Assembly: GCA_019634615.1 (NCBI GenBank)
Contig: JAHCAZ010000003.1
Coordinates: 141,970 to 205,969 of the forward strand
Direction of reading: 5' to 3'
Source: Opitutaceae bacterium
Lineage (GTDB): Bacteria > Verrucomicrobiota > Verrucomicrobiia > Opitutales > Opitutaceae
DNA length: 64,000 nt
The position numbers and the translations under genes are program-made. Below the pieces are notes generated by a model, which was not told the DNA's origin, did not search any database, and saw nothing but the letters and a program-made list of their open reading frames with translations. How positions within the stretch are numbered: position 1 is the stretch's first letter; the number at the start of each line of letters is the position of its first letter. Shown piece by piece: positions 60,025 through 64,000 of this stretch.

Positions 60025-62829
60025 TTACAGTTCGGTCCAGAGGGCACCCGGACGGTGCTCGAAGCGTTGGTCGCCGCACTGCACGAAGGTGCCGCCGTGG
60101 AAGAAGACGTGGGCGATCTGGCCGGCCGCGTCGCGACGGATGAGGCAGAAATCGGCGTCGGTCGTGCAGGACCAGTCCGGCTGCGTGAGCGTCGGGCGCG
60201 GACCGCTGGCCGGCTGCGCAGTGGCGATGAGCAGGTCGGTGCGGCCATCGGCCAAGGCGACGGCCACGGCGACCTGTTGGTCACCGGCCGCGGCGCCGGC
60301 GGAGGTCTGCAGGGCGAGGCGACGGATGGTGCCGAGGTTGGATTTGCCGGAATACGGTTCGAGAACGCCGACGAAGGTGGACGCGAGCGGCTCGGCCGCG
60401 GCCTGCCGCCGCACGACGAGGCTGGGCAGCCAGGCCTCGTGGTTGGCGCCGTGATCGTTGTAGGCGAGCCAGCTCTCGGCCATCGCGGCCTGGGCATCGG
60501 TCGTGAGGTCGGTGTACCGCAGGTGAACGTCCGCGCCGGGCGGCAGGGTCTTCAGCCGGTCCTCGATCTGCCAGTCCACCGACCAGCCGGCGGCCGGCCG
60601 GCCACCGCGGAAGTTGCGCATCTGCACCTCGGGGCCGAAGCCGGGCTGCGGTTCCGTGCCGAGGCCGGTGACCGTGGCGGTGCCGATGTTGCCGTGCAGG
60701 AGCTTGGCGTGATCGCGGCCGCCCGCGACGCGGAAGACGTCGAGGACGTAGCTGTCGTCGGCCGAGATATCCACGAGCAGCAGCGAACGCTCGAATTGTT
60801 CCAGCTTGGCCGTCTGCACGAGGTGCGGACCGGTGGCGCGAACGAGCTGCACCTGCCGGCCGACGGCCCAGGCCGTGGTGGTGCCGCGCGCGAGGCCCTT
60901 CTGCGGATTGAGCTGGATGGCGAGCGGCTCGGTCTCGGGCGTGCTGCGGATGGGCGTCTGGTCCTGGCCGTCGACGACGACGGTGTTGTGCGCGGCGGTG
61001 CGCTTGTACCAGAGCGCGCGTGGCGAATACCAGCCGCCGAAGTGCACCGGCGGATAACCGAAGCCGGGCAGGAGCTCGATGCCCTTGGCGTAAAGGCCGA
61101 TCGCCATTGCGTCGGGCCGGCCGTGGTTGCCGCCGACATCGTAGTCGAGCCAGAGGGCGCGCGTGGCCTCGCCCTGGCCAGAGCTCAGGATCGCGAGCGC
61201 CCACTGCTGCTTGTTGATCGAGCCCGCCACCGGCGCCGCGCCGTGCTGGCGGATCACGTCGGCGACGCCGCGCTGGAACTTGGCGGGATCGGCGTCGAAG
61301 GGATCGTAGGGCAGGCCGTCGACCCGGTGGTCGTTGGCCTGATAGAGCAGTTGCACGAAGGTCGGGTCGCCGGTGATGCGGTAGAGCTGCCAGAACAGGG
61401 TGAAGTCCGACGTCAGCGGGATGCCGCCGCGCAGCGGATCGAACGGGTCGCGACCGAATTGCGCGCCGATGTAGCGCGGGTCGCGCCGGCCGAAGGTGCC
61501 GGTGTCGCCGATCTTGGGATAGATAGTCCCGCCGATCCACGTGTCGGCATGGAACCGGTACAGGTTGGCGACCGCCGGCACGCGGCGGACCAGGGTGGGC
61601 AGCAGGTCGGGGTCGAGGCTGCCGAACAGGCAGAGGGCATCGGAAACGGTGCGAGGCGCGATCGAACTGTAGCCGCCGAGGCCCTTCTCGCCGGTGAGAC
61701 CGTCGACGGCCGTGGCCTTTTCGAGCATGGCCTGCATCTCCGAGAGCAGCTCGTCGCGGTTGCCGGGCCAGCCAAGGATGGCGCGGGCGGTCAGGAGGGT
61801 GATCTCGGTGTTGGGGAAATTGCTGAGGATCTTGTCGGGGCGGCGCAGGACCTCACGCAGGATGCCATCCTCGATGTGGGCTTGGATGCGCTCGGGCGTG
61901 TCCTTGGGATAGGGTAGCTGGTGGCGAGCGGCTTGCGCGGCGAGGAAGCGGACGAGGTCGGGGTCGTGTGCGATCGCCGGGGCGATCATGTCGTAGGCGA
62001 GGGCGAGTTCGAGGGTCTCGCGGCAGGCGTCGTGCCAGACGGACACCATGCCGGCGCCGGCGATGGGGTCGGCTTTTTCGTAGGACAGGCCCTGCGTGAG
62101 GAAGTCGAAGGTGCCATAGACGTCGGCCACGCGGTCGAGGAGGATGGCGGCCTTGTGGGCGTAGACGGGCTCGCCGGTGAGGACGTAGGCCATCGCGAGA
62201 GAGCGGACGCCCTCGAGCACGTATTGCTTCCATTGGCCGCGGATCAGGTAGGCGCCGATGAAATACCAGCGGTTCGTGCCGTCGAAGTAGCCGGTGCCGT
62301 CATCCACGCCGAAGCGGTGCTTCGGGTCATTGGGCGAGGGGTGGGCGGGGTTGAACAGCAGCGAGCGGTCGGCGCGGGCGGGATCGAAGACGCCGTGGAT
62401 GTCGAGGCCGGAGCGGTGGAAGGCGGCGAAATCGTTCTTGGGAAACTGCTCGGCGCAATGGGGGCAGGTCACCTTCCAGGGCGTGCGGAGGGCGTCGACC
62501 TTCCACGTGTACATGGGCACGTCGCCCTTGCACGCGGGGCAGTGGCCGTTGGACCAGACCATCCACGAGCGCTTGATCGTGGGGCCGAACATGGCGGACC
62601 ACAGGTCCTCATCGGAGCGGTCGCGCCAGGCCTGCGCGGTGGCAATGGCCTGGTCGGCCTGGCGCCGGGCGATGGGATTGGCGGCGAGATGGGCGCGCAG
62701 GGCGGCGGTGACCTGCGCCGGGAAAAAGACCGAACCCATCCGCGGAGTGTGCTCAGCCGCCCGGGCCGGGGCGAGGGCGAAGAGCAGTGGCAACAGGAGT
62801 GATGGCAGGACGCGGGAACATGCGAACAT
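60025..62829 (-). CDS. Heparinase II/III-like polysaccharide lyase with zinc ribbon (934 aa)
   Basis: Secreted, probably periplasmic lyase or hydrolase of acidic polysaccharides. A signal peptide covers residues 1-24 (ends APARA). Cys97-x2-Cys100 and Cys122-x2-Cys125 (CPAC, CPHC) suggest a small zinc-binding insert. An alpha/alpha-toroid fills about 190-600, including AAHNTVVVDGQDQ (near residue 620), the motif that I know from heparinase II/III and alginate lyase proteins. A beta-sandwich closes the chain. The catalytic residues cannot be fixed by eye. The gene is alone between tRNA-Asp and the tRNA-Arg fragment. It fits a lifestyle of polysaccharide use but has no sulfatase or other PL partner here. 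Confidence 0.85.
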   Translation of the reverse strand: MFACSRVLPSLLLPLLFALAPARAAEHTPRMGSVFFPAQVTAALRAHLAANPIARRQADQAIATAQAWRDRSDEDLWSAMFGPTIKRSWMVWSNGHCPACKGDVPMYTWKVDALRTPWKVTCPHCAEQFPKNDFAAFHRSGLDIHGVFDPARADRSLLFNPAHPSPNDPKHRFGVDDGTGYFDGTNRWYFIGAYLIRGQWKQYVLEGVRSLAMAYVLTGEPVYAHKAAILLDRVADVYGTFDFLTQGLSYEKADPIAGAGMVSVWHDACRETLELALAYDMIAPAIAHDPDLVRFLAAQAARHQLPYPKDTPERIQAHIEDGILREVLRRPDKILSNFPNTEITLLTARAILGWPGNRDELLSEMQAMLEKATAVDGLTGEKGLGGYSSIAPRTVSDALCLFGSLDPDLLPTLVRRVPAVANLYRFHADTWIGGTIYPKIGDTGTFGRRDPRYIGAQFGRDPFDPLRGGIPLTSDFTLFWQLYRITGDPTFVQLLYQANDHRVDGLPYDPFDADPAKFQRGVADVIRQHGAAPVAGSINKQQWALAILSSGQGEATRALWLDYDVGGNHGRPDAMAIGLYAKGIELLPGFGYPPVHFGGWYSPRALWYKRTAAHNTVVVDGQDQTPIRSTPETEPLAIQLNPQKGLARGTTTAWAVGRQVQLVRATGPHLVQTAKLEQFERSLLLVDISADDSYVLDVFRVAGGRDHAKLLHGNIGTATVTGLGTEPQPGFGPEVQMRNFRGGRPAAGWSVDWQIEDRLKTLPPGADVHLRYTDLTTDAQAAMAESWLAYNDHGANHEAWLPSLVVRRQAAAEPLASTFVGVLEPYSGKSNLGTIRRLALQTSAGAAAGDQQVAVAVALADGRTDLLIATAQPASGPRPTLTQPDWSCTTDADFCLIRRDAAGQIAHVFFHGGTFVQCGDQRFEHRPGALWTEL

Positions 62830-62928
62830 GGATGGCCGCCGACGGTGCAGAAACGCGGCGCAAGGTGAAGGCGGATGTTTGCCCTTGTCCCTCGGGCGGG
62901 CAGGCGCTACCCGTGCCGTCCAGCCAAC

Positions 62929-62972
62929 GCGGTGGTAGCTCAGCCGGATAGAGCAACGGTTTTCTAAACCAT
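62929..62972 (+). pseudogene. 5' fragment of tRNA-Arg (anticodon TCT)
   Basis: GCGGTGG acceptor strand, TA, D arm GCTC...GAGC and an anticodon arm with loop TTTCTAA are present; the 3' stem strand already has a mismatch (ACCAT against ACGGT). No T arm or acceptor 3' strand follows. The break at the anticodon stem is a usual crossover point for tyrosine integrases, so this is probably an attachment-site remnant. Confidence 0.8.
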
Positions 62973-63278
62973 GTTAATATCTATACAACAGGTTGTTGCA
63001 TAGGTACCGTTGCTAACCGATACGAACATGGCCGAATAGAATGGTTGTCAGAACTGGCAACAGAGTGGCAACGGAATCCACGGCAGTGATGGCCCCAACG
63101 CGACGGGACTACCAGCACCGCAAACGATGCCCGCCTCTTAGCTTCCTCGGGCCTCTGGAGCGCCGGCTGCACCATGCACCACCCCGGGGGAGGGGGTCAG
63201 CGATTCGGGCGGGCCGGAAAGCCACCATTGATTAGGTGGCATCGAAGAAACCGGGACAAAAAGAAGGACGATCTCCTG
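62973..63278. other. Non-coding stretch after the tRNA fragment
   Basis: I see no convincing gene. Composition changes abruptly from GC-rich to mixed at the tRNA break (GTTAATATCTATACAACAGG), then GGCAACAGAGTGGCAACGG follows at about 63056. Short open frames on both strands have no recognisable product. Confidence 0.5.
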
Positions 63279-63965
63279 CTAGAGTCTGTCGTTCACCTCT
63301 AGTATCCGGGGCGAACCCTTGCCCGTATCCTCAACGATGATCTCGAAGTCGCGATACCCCCTGCCGCTTCCGCCGCTACCTTTACTGAGGATCGTACCGC
63401 CAAAGGCCCTGCCCTTTACGCGCCAACGATTCGACCAGCCCGGCACCTGCTCCGGGTCATCGTATTCAATGCGATCTGTCTTGAAGTAATTGTTCGCCCT
63501 CACTTGGGCGGCGTTGAGCACTAATGCCGGAGTGTCGCGTTCACGGTCCATCTCCTTTTCGACCCTCTTTTCGTTGATCCGACGGGCGGAATCCTCGTCC
63601 TTCCGCAACTTCTGCAAGGCGCGTTTTTCCTGAGCCTGCCTCGCCTTCTCCGCTTTGGCTAACCTTTCCTGCTCTCGCTTGATAGCAGCGGCCTTTTCTT
63701 CGGGCGTCTTTTCCGGCGCCATTGCCCTTAGCTTCGCCTGCACCTCGTCTGGCAGCGCGGCCATCTTAACCGAAAGCAGAGACTTTCCAACCTTCACGGA
63801 GACATTGCCCGTAAGGTCGTCGAACGATTTCACAGTGGCATCGGCAAGAACCCTGCCGTCACTCAACTTGAGTTCGGCGTAGCGCAGTTCTGCGTAGATC
63901 GTCCCGGCCTTCGCTTCCCCGCAAAGAGCCAGCAGGCATCCAACGAATGCAATGGTTGCGCGCAT
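63279..63965 (-). CDS. Secreted coiled-coil protein of unknown function (228 aa)
   Basis: A signal peptide (about 1-20, ending EAKAG) is followed by a small beta domain that begins TIYAELRYAELKLSDGRVLAD, of a type seen in verrucomicrobial and planctomycetal proteins (SHD1-like in pattern). Residues about 85-145 form a highly charged helix (EEKAAAIKREQERLAKAEKA and onward), then a C-terminal domain of mixed strands. It would reside in the periplasm. It is the only gene seen on the far side of the tRNA-Arg fragment, and the beginning of a region that continues past the window. Function unknown. Confidence 0.75.
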   Translation of the reverse strand: MRATIAFVGCLLALCGEAKAGTIYAELRYAELKLSDGRVLADATVKSFDDLTGNVSVKVGKSLLSVKMAALPDEVQAKLRAMAPEKTPEEKAAAIKREQERLAKAEKARQAQEKRALQKLRKDEDSARRINEKRVEKEMDRERDTPALVLNAAQVRANNYFKTDRIEYDDPEQVPGWSNRWRVKGRAFGGTILSKGSGGSGRGYRDFEIIVEDTGKGSPRILEVNDRL

Positions 63966-64000
63966 CGTGTCAGCCCCCGCAGATTTTGCACGCCCGGCCC

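Noticed and set aside
62973..63240. Integrase remnant next to the tRNA fragment
   Set aside because: Short frames on both strands show none of the R...HxxR...Y residues of tyrosine recombinases.
62929..63278. tRNA-Arg interrupted by a group I intron
   Set aside because: No T arm (GGTTCGA) or acceptor 3' strand is found in the next kilobase, and the sequence past the anticodon loop starts as exon, so truncation is simpler.
1..64000. Insertion sequences or transposases explaining the repeats
   Set aside because: No protein with a DDE, HUH or serine-recombinase pattern was recognised anywhere in the window.

Overview
The window looks like a chromosome segment of a GC-rich Gram-negative bacterium, most likely a member of Opitutaceae (Verrucomicrobiota). 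The evidence is a TonB-dependent receptor whose plug region opens with the VKLSPFEV-type motif that I associate with that family, many glycoside-degrading genes, and abundant palindromic intergenic repeats. All family assignments come from reading motifs; no database search was possible.

Positions 1-34 kb hold a carbohydrate-acquisition and breakdown region. On the minus strand lie two SDR dehydrogenases, an SGNH esterase, a DegT-type aminotransferase and a GntR/LacI-type regulator. Divergent from them runs a plus-strand train: TonB receptor, strong terminator, a substrate-binding-protein/permease fusion, a second permease, an alpha/beta hydrolase, two amidohydrolases and an alpha/alpha-barrel protein. 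Four of these gene junctions overlap by 4 bp or are separated by 1 bp. A GH2 beta-mannosidase-like enzyme, a DUF6259-like enzyme with a divergent AraC regulator, a GH78 alpha-L-rhamnosidase, a PfkB-HAD fusion and a DUF4838-like protein follow. After two small conserved proteins comes a glycyl-radical enzyme with its radical-SAM activase.

Positions 34-46 kb hold a second catabolic block: a sugar-binding protein, three Gfo/Idh/MocA oxidoreductases, a D-2-hydroxyacid dehydrogenase, a class III aminotransferase, an M20 amidohydrolase, a zinc alcohol dehydrogenase and an MFS transporter. Neither ABC system has an ATPase gene in the window.

Positions 46-55 kb are accessory. A GAF histidine kinase lies between two near-identical ~95-bp segments. 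Next comes an island of visibly lower GC with unfamiliar genes: a DUF4238-like protein, four proteins with HEPN-type R-x(4-5)-H motifs, a PD-(D/E)xK nuclease-like protein and an unknown 391-residue protein. Inverted copies of a ~26-bp repeat sit at 48.26 and 54.90 kb, and a different palindromic repeat separates genes inside. I consider this the best candidate for an undescribed, probably defence-related, system.

Positions 55-64 kb carry a PqiA-like protein, a PIN/HTH toxin-antitoxin pair, a BadF-type kinase with twin SIS proteins, tRNA-Asp, a large heparinase II/III-like lyase, a truncated tRNA-Arg and a secreted coiled-coil protein. The tRNA fragment probably marks the edge of another mobile element that continues past the window.
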